A stretch of 64,000 nucleotides of DNA from Gammaproteobacteria bacterium (lineage in GTDB: Bacteria > Pseudomonadota > Gammaproteobacteria > Pseudomonadales > Azotimanducaceae), in contig JAJFKA010000113.1 of assembly GCA_021773555.1 (NCBI GenBank), forward strand, positions 47,619 through 111,618, written 5' to 3'. The position numbers were made by a program, and so were the translations under genes. Positions 1 through 8,147 of this stretch are shown piece by piece; positions within the stretch are counted from its first letter, which is position 1, and each line of letters starts with the position of its first letter. The notes under the pieces are model-generated. The model was not told the origin of the DNA, did no database searches, and saw nothing but the letters and a program-made list of their open reading frames with translations.

Positions 1-1
1 G

Positions 2-127
2 CGAAAGGGCCAATGTTTCCTGGCCAGGATCACTCGTAAATCTCTGGACACACTGAACCTGGTCATCGGTCAAACAGTATTTGCCCAAATCAAGAGCATT
101 GCTCTGCTAACGGATATTATTCCTTGA
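2..127 (+). CDS. modC: Molybdate ABC transporter ATP-binding protein, C-terminal end only
   Basis: Forty-one codons open from the window edge to TGA at 125-127. The peptide contains LARITRKSLDTLNL and VFAQIKSIALL, which match the C-terminal TOBE/Mop molybdate-binding segment that ends ModC proteins (typically LARIT...L.L..GQ.V.AQIKSVALL). ModC is the cytoplasmic ATPase of the ModABC molybdate importer, and its TOBE tail binds oxyanion and regulates the pump. The stop codon overlaps the TTG start of srkA by four bases (TTGA at 124-127), which suggests translational coupling. Only the tail is in the window, so the ATPase core cannot be checked; another TOBE-containing ABC ATPase remains possible. 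Confidence 0.75.
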   Translation, partial: RKGQCFLARITRKSLDTLNLVIGQTVFAQIKSIALLTDIIP

Positions 128-1107
128 ACAACCCACACCCATTTACCACCCTGACACCCGATTTCGTCATGGATGCAGTCGAGAGCCTTGGCTATCAATG
201 TGATGCGCGCATTCTCGAATTGAACAGCTACGAAAATCGCGTCTACCAGATTGGGATCGAAGGGGCAGAGCCATTAATCGGAAAATTTTACCGACCCGAT
301 CGCTGGACCGACTCAGAAATTTTAGAGGAGCATGAATTCACTCAGGATCTTATGGACGAGGAGATATCGGTGGTTGCGCCGCTACAATCACCGGCGGGTA
401 TTTCGCTTCACCATTTCAGGGAATTCAGGTTCGCATTGTATCCACGACGCGGCGGCAGAGCTCCGGAGCTCGATGACATCAATTGCCTGACCATCCTTGG
501 ACGCTTTATTGGCCGTATCCACGCCGTCGGTGCAAGGACTGAATTCGCTCACCGCCGTGCAATTACCATCGAAGAATATGGTATCGACGCGCGATCGTAC
601 CTGCTTGAGAACAACTTCCTGTCCAGGGAATTGATCCCTGCTTATGAATCCGTCAGCGCGGGTTTACTCGATGATTTAAAATTGATATTTGCAGATCACA
701 CCTACCGCGCTATACGCCTCCACGGCGATTGCCATATGGGAAACGTTTTGTGGCGTATGGATACACCCCACTTCGTAGACTTCGACGATGCGCGTTCCGG
801 CCCGGCAATTCAGGATTTATGGATGATGTTGTCCGGTGATCATGCAAATCAATCCGTGCAAATGTCAAAAATCCTCGAAGGGTATCGCGATTTTCTGGAT
901 TTTGACTTATCCCAGATCCGGCTCATCGAACCGCTTCGTACTTTGCGCATGATGTATCATGCTGCGTGGCTCGCCAGGCGCTGGGATGACCCTGCTTTTC
1001 CCAGAGCATTTCCGTTTTTTAATACTGAGCGATTCTGGTCAGAACATATTCTCGAACTGCGTGAACAGTGGTCGAAGCTGAGTGAGCCCAGTTTGCAAAT
1101 CTACTGA
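124..1107 (+). CDS. srkA: Stress response serine/threonine protein kinase SrkA (YihE/RdoA family)
   Basis: A 327-residue protein of the APH/choline-kinase-like fold. The catalytic loop HGDCHMGNVLW lies at about residues 200-210 and the metal-binding FVDFDDARSGP follows at about 218, both diagnostic of the YihE/SrkA family. In E. coli the kinase counters the MazEF toxin and Cpx-linked envelope stress. The TTG start is supported by the four-base overlap with the preceding modC stop and by the full family length of about 328 residues. The gene ends 20 bp from the convergent acyltransferase gene. Confidence 0.93.
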   Translation: MNNPHPFTTLTPDFVMDAVESLGYQCDARILELNSYENRVYQIGIEGAEPLIGKFYRPDRWTDSEILEEHEFTQDLMDEEISVVAPLQSPAGISLHHFREFRFALYPRRGGRAPELDDINCLTILGRFIGRIHAVGARTEFAHRRAITIEEYGIDARSYLLENNFLSRELIPAYESVSAGLLDDLKLIFADHTYRAIRLHGDCHMGNVLWRMDTPHFVDFDDARSGPAIQDLWMMLSGDHANQSVQMSKILEGYRDFLDFDLSQIRLIEPLRTLRMMYHAAWLARRWDDPAFPRAFPFFNTERFWSEHILELREQWSKLSEPSLQIY

Positions 1108-1126
1108 CAGGTCGTGGCCACCTTTA

Positions 1127-2305
1127 TCAAAGCAGCGAGCGTCGGTATTTGTTGACCACCGGATTCGCATACATCTTAAGCCAGGCTAATCGATTCTCCG
1201 GCTCCACAGTATCGAGGCGCTCCTTATAACTGACGCCAGAGTTGGCCTGCGCCTGCACCCTCTCCCATATTTCGCGGTAGGATGGATCCTCGATCATGGA
1301 GAGCGCCCAGAAGTTGATTGGGAACAGTTCCAGACCAGCGACGATCTGACGATCAACCTCCATTGCCACCTCATCTGCATCATTGAAGTTGCCATCGACG
1401 ACACTACCCAGTCTCAGCGTGACATTACCCTTGAATCCCACCAGCCCTTTTACAAGACTCAGCAAATCTTCACCCTCCTCTTTCTCGTAGCCGCCTTCGC
1501 TGTCACCTCGGTTAAGCTCGCGTGCCTTCAAATCATCGCAGGGGTCGAATTCGTAACTCAGGGACATCGGCACAATGTTCAGGTTTCTTATCGATTCACT
1601 AAAATTTTCCTTACGCACAGACAGAGTCAGCATCTTGATGACTGCAGGGTCGGTCTCGTCCATACCGTCCTTACAGCGACCCTCCCGCTGCGCGATCCAT
1701 ACAGAATTACCCTCGCCAAGAGACCAGCGAATATAGGCTGAAGCCTGGTGCAGCGCGGCGAAAAGCTTCTTCGCGCCTTCGACCGAGCGTTTGATGAAAA
1801 AACTTTTGTTTAGCTTCATCAGGTCTGTCGCAAATTGCCGCTGAATCAGATTATCACCCACTGCGATTCTTGCGGTACGGAAACCGCACTTGAACAATGC
1901 GTAGTTAAGTAACATGGAATCACCGGCGATATCTCGATGATTGCTCATGAAGACATAAGAACCGTATTTGTCCAGTTGGTCGAATCCCTGGAAATTGAAG
2001 GTAGTGATGGATTCCTTCACAATTTTACGAACAAACAACTCCACCTTCTGCTGGAATTGCTCAATGGTCTTCACTCGTCCAATTAGAACGTGAAGTGTCA
2101 GCCGTACCACCAGGTGAGCCAGCGGCGGAATCTTTTGATTCAGCCGGGGTAAACGCCAGTTGCTGATGAACTCTACGAATTTCTGATCGTTCAACAGCCG
2201 CTGAATAACCGTCTCTACTTCGAAATCTTCATAACAGCGTATGTCGTCAAATGATGCTTCATCAGCATGGCCTGATTCACGTAACTCTACTGTCGATTCC
2301 GGCAT
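1127..2305 (-). CDS. 1-acyl-glycerol-3-phosphate acyltransferase family protein
   Basis: A 392-residue acyltransferase-like protein. SNHRDIAGD at residues 121-129 is the catalytic block; here the histidine and the second aspartate are five residues apart (H123, D129), as in the HRDI..D variant of the PlsC/GPAT superfamily rather than the textbook HX4D. Further blocks such as FFIKRS and WIAQREGRCKDG resemble acyltransferase motifs II and III, the latter a likely phosphate-binding site. It probably acylates a glycerolipid at the inner membrane; the exact substrate cannot be told. A purine-rich AGAGGG precedes the ATG. The gene stands alone on its strand. Confidence 0.8.
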   Translation of the reverse strand: MPESTVELRESGHADEASFDDIRCYEDFEVETVIQRLLNDQKFVEFISNWRLPRLNQKIPPLAHLVVRLTLHVLIGRVKTIEQFQQKVELFVRKIVKESITTFNFQGFDQLDKYGSYVFMSNHRDIAGDSMLLNYALFKCGFRTARIAVGDNLIQRQFATDLMKLNKSFFIKRSVEGAKKLFAALHQASAYIRWSLGEGNSVWIAQREGRCKDGMDETDPAVIKMLTLSVRKENFSESIRNLNIVPMSLSYEFDPCDDLKARELNRGDSEGGYEKEEGEDLLSLVKGLVGFKGNVTLRLGSVVDGNFNDADEVAMEVDRQIVAGLELFPINFWALSMIEDPSYREIWERVQAQANSGVSYKERLDTVEPENRLAWLKMYANPVVNKYRRSLL

Positions 2306-2489
2306 TCAACCCTCTTGTTTCCAGACCACGGCTGCAGATGGCGCTGGCGCCAAATCAACTGCAGTTGTGCGCCAGAATAAACAACTGACAGGTAAAGGCA
2401 ACCGGATGTTTCGGTGTAATTGTGTCCGTTTTGTTGACCTTGTATTAGCGGATAATCAATGATGGCAGGACGTTTTCAGGAGAAATTCA

Positions 2490-2984
2490 GTGGCTCGAAT
2501 CAGGCAAGCGGTTCACGCGGACCTCCCGCAACTCACAGAAATTTACAATTATTACGTCATCAATACCCCGGCGACTTTCGACATCAACCCTTACACCTCG
2601 TCAGAACGTCAAGTCTGGTTTGATCAGTTCAACCAACACCCCAGACATCGACTACTGGTTTTGGCGGACGTCGACAAAGTTCTGGGCTATGCCTCGAGTC
2701 AGCAACTGAGGATCAAACCTGCTTATGCACAATCCATCGAAACAACCATCTATCTTGCCAATGACCAGCGGGGAGCAGGATTCGGAGAAATGCTTTATAC
2801 CGCGCTACTGAGTGAGCTTATTCTTGCCGGGACACACCGGTGTTATGGTGTGATCACACTGCCAAACGATGCCAGTATTGCCCTGCACGAAAAACTCGGT
2901 TTTAGAAAGGTCGCACATTTAACCGAAGTTGGTTTCAAATTTGACCGTTACTGGGATACCGTGTGGATGGAAAAATCGCCCTGA
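2490..2984 (+). CDS. GNAT family N-acetyltransferase, phosphinothricin acetyltransferase-like
   Basis: A 164-residue GNAT protein. The N-terminus (IRQAVHADLPQLTEIYNYYV, then TPATFD) and the acetyl-CoA binding loop (DQRGAGFGEMLYTALL) are those of the phosphinothricin/methionine sulfoximine acetyltransferase subgroup; the usual LHEKLGFRKVAHL and FDRYWDTVWM blocks close the protein. It would transfer acetyl from acetyl-CoA to an amino group of a small amino-acid-like substrate. The GTG start at 2490 is set by AGGAG at 2478-2482. Its last 37 bp overlap the end of the convergent permease gene. Confidence 0.88.
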   Translation: MARIRQAVHADLPQLTEIYNYYVINTPATFDINPYTSSERQVWFDQFNQHPRHRLLVLADVDKVLGYASSQQLRIKPAYAQSIETTIYLANDQRGAGFGEMLYTALLSELILAGTHRCYGVITLPNDASIALHEKLGFRKVAHLTEVGFKFDRYWDTVWMEKSP

Positions 2985-3727
2985 GCACTGTTAACGATAA
3001 GAAATGTCCCAACGGCAATCAACAATACAAACACCATCCGGCGCACCAGCCTATCCGGTATCATCTGGACGTATCGGGAAGTGAGCATCGTCGATGCAAT
3101 TACAATCGGTATCGCAACGGCAACGGTTTTAAGCACTTCCCAATCCACATGACCCGCCGCACCAGCAACCAGTGTGCGTCCCAGGGTTGAGACAGCAAAA
3201 ATGGCAAGTAACGTTGCCCGTATTGTGTTCAACGGAATCGGTTGTCGATACATAAAATAGGCAAGCGGTGCACCACCGGCACTATACAAACCGGCAATCA
3301 GGCCACCGAGCATGCCACAGCCAATGATTGACGACGCCGGGGACTCGCGGGAATAGGCCGCAGGGGTAATCATCAGCAGGACACCGGCAGCGATGATGAC
3401 AACACCCAACGCCGGCTTTAACAGCTCGTAGAATTGACCACTCAGGTAGTCCAGAAGAAGCACACCAAGAATCAGTGTCGGGAGTAATCCGAAAGAGACC
3501 TGGCGCAGGTAGGTGTAGTCAATGTGGCGATGGTTGTGACGTAACGCCACTGCCGTATTGGTCAGCGAGATAAAGCTAACGACGGCTGCAGAAAAAGAAA
3601 TCTCTGCAAGACCCAGCGCCGTTACACCAGCGATAATAATCAAGCCCATAGCAAAACCCGTGATGGTCTGTACCATTGCACCCATTGCGACAAGGCTAAA
3701 AAACAGTATCGTGTTAAGCTCGAACAC
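2948..3727 (-). CDS. TauE/SafE family sulfite exporter-type permease
   Basis: A 259-residue polytopic membrane protein, hydrophobic throughout, with the TSUP/TauE-SafE pattern of two homologous halves: an N-terminal GAMVQTITGFAMGLI and a second-half GGLIAGLYSAGGAPLAYFMY loop. Family members move sulfite, sulfoacetate or other organosulfur anions across the inner membrane; the substrate is not predictable here. The C-terminal 12 codons overlap the convergent acetyltransferase gene, so the two messages share a terminal segment. Confidence 0.87.
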   Translation of the reverse strand: MFELNTILFFSLVAMGAMVQTITGFAMGLIIIAGVTALGLAEISFSAAVVSFISLTNTAVALRHNHRHIDYTYLRQVSFGLLPTLILGVLLLDYLSGQFYELLKPALGVVIIAAGVLLMITPAAYSRESPASSIIGCGMLGGLIAGLYSAGGAPLAYFMYRQPIPLNTIRATLLAIFAVSTLGRTLVAGAAGHVDWEVLKTVAVAIPIVIASTMLTSRYVQMIPDRLVRRMVFVLLIAVGTFLIVNSAQGDFSIHTVSQ

Positions 3728-3788
3728 GCATTAAATCCAATACCGAATCACTCAGGATAACGCATATGGCGATGGAGCGGAGTTGTTG

Positions 3789-4202
3789 ATGTTATGGGTT
3801 AAAGCAGCTCACGTACTTTTCGTCATTGCGTGGATGGCTGGAGTTTTTTATCTGCCACGAATCCTGGTCCACTACGTCGAAGGCAAAGCTGCGGGAGAAG
3901 ATGTCAGCCGCCTTGTTATCATGGCGCAGAAACTGCTGCGCTTCTCTACCGTCATGGCGGGCCTGGCAATCGTACCGGGATTATGGTTGTGGCTGGGATA
4001 CGGCATTAGTGGCGGCTGGCTACAGGTAAAGCTGGCGCTGGTGCTGATGCTCATCGGTTACCAATTCCAGTCCTGGCGTTACATTATCGCAATGCAGGAG
4101 AATCGCCTCATCAGGACATCGCTGTTCTTCAGGCTGTACAACGAATCAGCACTCATTCTGGTTATACCAATATTGATTCTGGTCATCGTGAAACCTTTCT
4201 AG
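3789..4202 (+). CDS. hemJ: Protoporphyrinogen oxidase HemJ
   Basis: A 137-residue protein with four hydrophobic segments. Its start, MLWVKAAHVLFVIAWMAGVF followed by YLPR and HY, is the signature of HemJ (CopD-like fold), the oxygen-independent oxidase that converts protoporphyrinogen IX to protoporphyrin IX in haem synthesis; the conserved early histidine is present. I chose ATG 3789 rather than the upstream in-frame TTG codons because GCGGAG at 3777-3782 is well spaced and family members begin MLW. It is a single gene between the permease and the EF-hand operon. Assignment to HemJ rather than a generic CopD protein is by motif and length. Confidence 0.82.
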   Translation: MLWVKAAHVLFVIAWMAGVFYLPRILVHYVEGKAAGEDVSRLVIMAQKLLRFSTVMAGLAIVPGLWLWLGYGISGGWLQVKLALVLMLIGYQFQSWRYIIAMQENRLIRTSLFFRLYNESALILVIPILILVIVKPF

Positions 4203-4324
4203 CTGGCAGCCATGACGGCGAGAATCGGATTGCCGGAGAGTCTGCACAACGGAAAACATCGCGACAGGTTTTCGTAGCTGACACGTATGAAGCTCTGACA
4301 CCAACCAACAATTCGGAGATAACC

Positions 4325-4810
4325 ATGGACAATTCATTCATCGCAAAATGCATCGCAGCCGCATTACTCTGCACGGCAGCGTTGAGTACTCTGGCAGAGA
4401 AGCCCGGTCGAGGCGCAATGGCAAAACTTGACGCCGATGGCGACAAGTTGATTAGTTTTGACGAATTCCAGATGGGCGGGCAACGCGCCGAGAGCATGCT
4501 TGAACGCGCCGACCAGGATGGCGACGGCGCAGTAACCATGGCGGAACTCGAAGCGGCACGAGAAAGTTTCAAACAGGAACGTGAGGCAGAAATGAAAGCC
4601 AGGCGGGCCGAGCATGAGGAACGCATGGCCACCCGTTTCGCCGATATGGACACGGACGGTGATGGGGCAGTAACCCCACTTGAAGCAAAGCAGCACGCGT
4701 TTAGTCAAATGGATGCAGACAATGATGGCTTTATCTCGCAAAAAGAGTTCCGCAAGGCAAGAAAGAACCATCGGAAAATGCGCCCCCATCACCAACCCGG
4801 AGAGCACTAA
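4325..4810 (+). CDS. Secreted EF-hand calcium-binding protein
   Basis: A 161-residue protein with an N-terminal signal peptide ending near LSTLAE. Four EF-hand loops are visible: DADGDKLISFDEF, DQDGDGAVTMAEL, DTDGDGAVTPLEA and DADNDGFISQKEF. The middle is a charged helical stretch rich in Arg and Glu, and the C-terminus is rich in His and Lys. It probably binds Ca2+ in the periplasm. A GGAG about six bases before the ATG supports the start. The gene lies 24 bp upstream of an ECF sigma factor and probably belongs to the same unit, which makes it a candidate ligand-sensing or regulated member of that system. Confidence 0.85.
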   Translation: MDNSFIAKCIAAALLCTAALSTLAEKPGRGAMAKLDADGDKLISFDEFQMGGQRAESMLERADQDGDGAVTMAELEAARESFKQEREAEMKARRAEHEERMATRFADMDTDGDGAVTPLEAKQHAFSQMDADNDGFISQKEFRKARKNHRKMRPHHQPGEH

Positions 4811-4834
4811 CGGAACCGGATAACTCACTGAACC

Positions 4835-5371
4835 GTGGTAGTGGATGAGGCTGAACTTGTCAGGAAGGTCGTTGCTGGTGACAGGTTCGCCTATGAACGC
4901 CTGCTCGCCTTGCATCTGCCATCACTCACTGCCTACGTTATGCGCATGATGGCTAATTCAGCTGACGCGGACGACGTCATTCAAGAGACGTTTCTGCGTT
5001 TGTGGACGAAGGGGCAGCGATTTGACCCAGCCAGGGCCAAGTTGACGACCTGGCTGCACAATATCGCCCACAACCTTGTTATTGACTATTTTCGTGGCCG
5101 CAATCGGCTGGTGGGTGAACCCATTCCTGATCAACCAGATGAACAAGGCGGACCAGCGCAGAACTACACGCACCTGAATCTGCGCGCTGAAATCAGCAAT
5201 GCGATGATGGTATTGCCGGAACGTCAGCGGAGCGCCATCATCATGTGTTATTACCAGGGCATGTCCAATCGGGACGCAGCCGCTGTTCTTGATGTCACCA
5301 CCGACGCACTGGAATCGCTGATGGCGAGAGGGAGAAGGCGATTACGCTCATTACTGGCTGAAAAAACATGA
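4835..5371 (+). CDS. ECF-type RNA polymerase sigma factor
   Basis: A 178-residue sigma-70 family protein with only regions 2 and 4. Region 2 contains DADDVIQETFLRLW and the promoter-melting stretch LTTWLHNIAHNLVIDYFR; region 4 contains LPERQRSAIIMCYYQGMSNRDAA and a helix-turn-helix. No obvious Shine-Dalgarno precedes GTG 4835, so GTG 4841 is an alternative. The stop overlaps the next gene by ATGA, typical of sigma/anti-sigma pairs. It probably directs transcription of its own operon and of unknown targets. Confidence 0.92.
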   Translation: MVVDEAELVRKVVAGDRFAYERLLALHLPSLTAYVMRMMANSADADDVIQETFLRLWTKGQRFDPARAKLTTWLHNIAHNLVIDYFRGRNRLVGEPIPDQPDEQGGPAQNYTHLNLRAEISNAMMVLPERQRSAIIMCYYQGMSNRDAAAVLDVTTDALESLMARGRRRLRSLLAEKT

Positions 5372-5826
5372 CCGAAGAACAATTCGAAAACATGCTGGAC
5401 ACTTATGGTGCAAATCCACAACACTGGCCAGACGAAATTCGCACCGAGGCCGAGGCACTACTCAATCGCAGCGATCACTGCCGCCAACTGCTGGCTCCCC
5501 ACCGTGCGCTTGATAACCTGTTGGACAGTTACAAGGCGCGTACTCCGTCTTCGCTGCACCATAGAATACTGGAAAATCTGCCCCTGTCGCTGTCCGAACG
5601 AATCCTGCGGTGGCTGATACCAGGGGTCCCGACGGACTTGTGGCATCCGATTGCAGCTGCCTGCCTGCCACTGGTATTTGGCGTGATTGTAGGCGCCAGT
5701 ACCCCAGACAACTGGGCGTTTGAGGATGAGGCAGCGCTCAGCTGGGAACAGGAGGAAATCTACCTGCTGGCAGTGGGCGACCTGACACCGCCAATCAACC
5801 CCAGAGACACAGAGTCATTACCATGA
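5368..5826 (+). CDS. Putative anti-sigma factor, single-pass membrane protein
   Basis: A 152-residue protein whose start overlaps the sigma-factor stop (ATGA). The N-terminal 80 residues are hydrophilic (MTEEQFENMLDTYGANPQHW, then WPDEI and a helical region). One hydrophobic segment, PIAAACLPLVFGVIVGAS, lies near residue 95, followed by an acidic periplasmic tail. This matches a cytoplasmic sigma-binding domain anchored to the inner membrane. No zinc-binding HXXXCXXC anti-sigma motif is present, so the role is inferred from position and topology. Confidence 0.65.
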   Translation: MTEEQFENMLDTYGANPQHWPDEIRTEAEALLNRSDHCRQLLAPHRALDNLLDSYKARTPSSLHHRILENLPLSLSERILRWLIPGVPTDLWHPIAAACLPLVFGVIVGASTPDNWAFEDEAALSWEQEEIYLLAVGDLTPPINPRDTESLP

Positions 5827-6278
5827 GTCAAAAACGCCTGATCAACATCGCACTGGTTTTGTCACTGGGGGTCAATCTATTATTTGTTGGTGCCATACTC
5901 GGACGCATCGTCTTCGACCGTGGCCACAGGCCGGCGCCGATGGAGTGGATTTTGCGGAATCTCGATGAACCAACCCGGGAGAAAATTCACGCCAACATGA
6001 AGGCACAGACGGCGGTGGTGCAACCGCTGCGAGAAGAAATGCGCGCCGCGAGAAAAGAGTTTAATGACCTGCTCGACCAACCCGAACTCGATGATGAAGC
6101 ACTGAGGGCGTCGCTTGAGCGACTACACAAGGTGGCCGGTGAATACCAATCGACGCTGCAAACCAATATGGTCGCCATCTTGAAGGAGCTTCCACCAGAT
6201 CAACGGCGCAGGGTCTCCCGCATGCTGATGTTCCCGAGGGGATTTCAGCCTGGCGAGCGACCCCCTCACAAACCTTAG
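5823..6278 (+). CDS. Periplasmic heavy-metal-sensor-type protein (CnrX/Spy-like fold)
   Basis: A 151-residue protein beginning with an uncleaved-looking membrane anchor (INIALVLSLGVNLLFVGAIL) followed by a long helical periplasmic domain. Residues about 60-130 (REEMRAARKEFNDLL, ASLERLHKVAGEYQ, LPPDQRRRVSRML) have the pattern of the Metal_resist/CpxP-Spy group, which includes CnrX, the sensor of a sigma/anti-sigma nickel-cobalt system. The ATG overlaps the anti-sigma gene stop by four bases, completing a translationally coupled sigma, anti-sigma and sensor unit. The ligand is unknown. Confidence 0.75.
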   Translation: MSQKRLINIALVLSLGVNLLFVGAILGRIVFDRGHRPAPMEWILRNLDEPTREKIHANMKAQTAVVQPLREEMRAARKEFNDLLDQPELDDEALRASLERLHKVAGEYQSTLQTNMVAILKELPPDQRRRVSRMLMFPRGFQPGERPPHKP

Positions 6279-6283
6279 CCCGC

Positions 6284-6838
6284 GTGAACACCAACGTCAC
6301 CCAGGCACTGAAAGTGCTGATCGACAAATACCCGGATATTGGCTGTGACAGTTTCATGGCCGATCTGGACCCGGAGTGGCGTTCACCTTGCGAGATAGCC
6401 GAGAAAGATGACAAAACGCGCTGGTACCCCTGCCTCCAGGAAAATCCCGTGTCATTCGCGGGGCTGGCCAACGCAGTAGATGCCCCCATCCATCCGGACA
6501 TTTGCAGTTATTATGGTAGCTACTGGTCGGGAACCCTTCCTTCTGCAAGCGAGGAAGGCCACGTCAGTCTTATCCAGCTTTGGAATCCGGAGGACTTTGA
6601 TCGACTTGTTGCCAACCTGATTGGCCACTACATGATGACGCAAAAAAACCGCCAGCCTTTCACTCTGTTTTTTGCCAATACCGAACCAGAATCCGAGTAT
6701 TTCCTGAGTGTTCACAATAGCACCGGAGAAATTCTGCTGGAGGAACCCGCTACAGGCCCGATTCGTGTCGTCGAGGCCGATTTAGCCACATTTCTTACCC
6801 GTCTGACTCCTGTTAACAGCCCTCCTGGAATATACTAG
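6284..6838 (+). CDS. syd: SecY-interacting protein Syd
   Basis: A 184-residue protein matching Syd across its length: an early DPEWRSPCE, WYPC, a central HPDICSYYGSYWSG, LIQLWNPEDFDRL, and a late FFANTEPESEYFLSVHN with GEILLEEP. Syd binds the cytoplasmic face of SecY and is thought to proofread SecYEG assembly. GTG at 6284 is the likely start, only five bases after the sensor-gene stop, so it may be cotranscribed with the ECF operon. aroA starts 25 bp downstream. Confidence 0.88.
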   Translation: MNTNVTQALKVLIDKYPDIGCDSFMADLDPEWRSPCEIAEKDDKTRWYPCLQENPVSFAGLANAVDAPIHPDICSYYGSYWSGTLPSASEEGHVSLIQLWNPEDFDRLVANLIGHYMMTQKNRQPFTLFFANTEPESEYFLSVHNSTGEILLEEPATGPIRVVEADLATFLTRLTPVNSPPGIY

Positions 6839-6863
6839 GCGCCCGCAGTCACCAGCATGTTTC

Positions 6864-8144
6864 ATGGATTCCATCACATTAAAGCCAATCAGCGCCGTTA
6901 AGGGCGAAGTAACGCTGCCCGGATCAAAGAGCCTGTCGAACCGTGCGTTATTACTTTCTGCGGTCGGTAGTGGTGACACACGCCTGACCAACCTGCTGAA
7001 AAGCGACGACACCAGTCGCATGGTGGACGCCCTGCGCCAACTGCAAATTAACGTCGAACTCAGTCCTGACTGGGCTGAATGTCGTGTACAGGGAAATGGC
7101 GGATTATTCGAAACACCGGCTAATTCCCGCTTTAACCTCGGCAATGCAGGCACAGCGATCAGGCCACTCACATCGATGCTTGCGCTGGTTCCTGGCAGTT
7201 TTGAAGTTGATGGTGACAAATATATGCGAGAGCGGCCAATCAACCACCTCGGCGACGCACTCACGGCGCTTGGCGCGACAATCCAGTATATGGACAAACC
7301 TGGCTATCCACCTCTGCGTATCGAAGGTGGGAAAATACTCGGGGGTCCCGTCTCCATCGATGGCAGTATTTCCAGCCAGTTCCTGACTTCACTGCTGATG
7401 AGCCTTCCGCTGGCCCGCAACGACAGCCAGATCGAAGTCGTTGGCGATCAGGTATCAAAACCGTACCTGGATATCACCCTGCACATGATGTCATTGTTCG
7501 GTGTGCAGGCGACGCATCTGGACTACAAAACCTTCAATATCCCGGGGGGACAACGCTATTCCTCACCCGGTACCTACATGATAGAGGGTGATGCTTCATC
7601 GGCATCTTACTTTTTTGGTGCCGGTGCGATCTCCGGAAAAGTGCGTGTCAATGGCATTGGTAAAAACTCCATCCAGGGCGATCTGGCATTCATCGATGTC
7701 ATAGAAAAGATGGGCGCACGCGTTTCCAGAAGCGATCAATGGATTGAGGTGGAAAGCGCGCCGCTCAAAGGCATCGATATCGATCTTAACCATATTCCCG
7801 ATGCAGCGATGACATTGGCGAGCGTTGCCCTGTTCGCTCGCGGTAGAACTACTATCCGTAACATTTACAACTGGCGGGTAAAGGAAACCGATCGTATGCA
7901 CGCTATGGCGTCTGAGTTGCGCAAGCTCGGGGCAGTGATTGAAACCGGGAGTGACTATATCGTGATCGATCCGCCAAACAAAATTTTGCCTGCGACAATT
8001 GAGACCTACGGTGACCACCGTGTCGCCATGGCGTTATCCCTTGCCGCTCTCGGCAATGAGGCCATCTGTATACTGGATCCTGACTGTACCCGTAAAACCT
8101 TCCCGGGATATTTTGAAGTCCTAAACTCCATTGCAGAACATTAG
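6864..8144 (+). CDS. aroA: 3-phosphoshikimate 1-carboxyvinyltransferase (EPSP synthase)
   Basis: A 426-residue EPSP synthase, the sixth step of the shikimate pathway, joining shikimate-3-phosphate and phosphoenolpyruvate. Family blocks are intact: LPGSKSLSNRALLLSA at the N-terminus, NLGNAGTAIRPLTS at about residue 91, DGSISSQFLTSLLM, RVKETDRMHAMASELRKLG and TYGDHRVAMALSLAAL. Length is normal. It follows syd closely and is separated by only three bases from the START-domain gene, so the three probably share a transcript. Two further shikimate genes (aroB, aroK) lie 18 kb away in the same window. Confidence 0.97.
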   Translation: MDSITLKPISAVKGEVTLPGSKSLSNRALLLSAVGSGDTRLTNLLKSDDTSRMVDALRQLQINVELSPDWAECRVQGNGGLFETPANSRFNLGNAGTAIRPLTSMLALVPGSFEVDGDKYMRERPINHLGDALTALGATIQYMDKPGYPPLRIEGGKILGGPVSIDGSISSQFLTSLLMSLPLARNDSQIEVVGDQVSKPYLDITLHMMSLFGVQATHLDYKTFNIPGGQRYSSPGTYMIEGDASSASYFFGAGAISGKVRVNGIGKNSIQGDLAFIDVIEKMGARVSRSDQWIEVESAPLKGIDIDLNHIPDAAMTLASVALFARGRTTIRNIYNWRVKETDRMHAMASELRKLGAVIETGSDYIVIDPPNKILPATIETYGDHRVAMALSLAALGNEAICILDPDCTRKTFPGYFEVLNSIAEH

Positions 8145-8147
8145 GCA

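Noticed and set aside
4183..4915. Long minus-strand open frames opposite the EF-hand gene
   Set aside because: The plus strand carries a signal peptide and four EF-hand loops; the antisense products have no recognisable domain or ribosome site.
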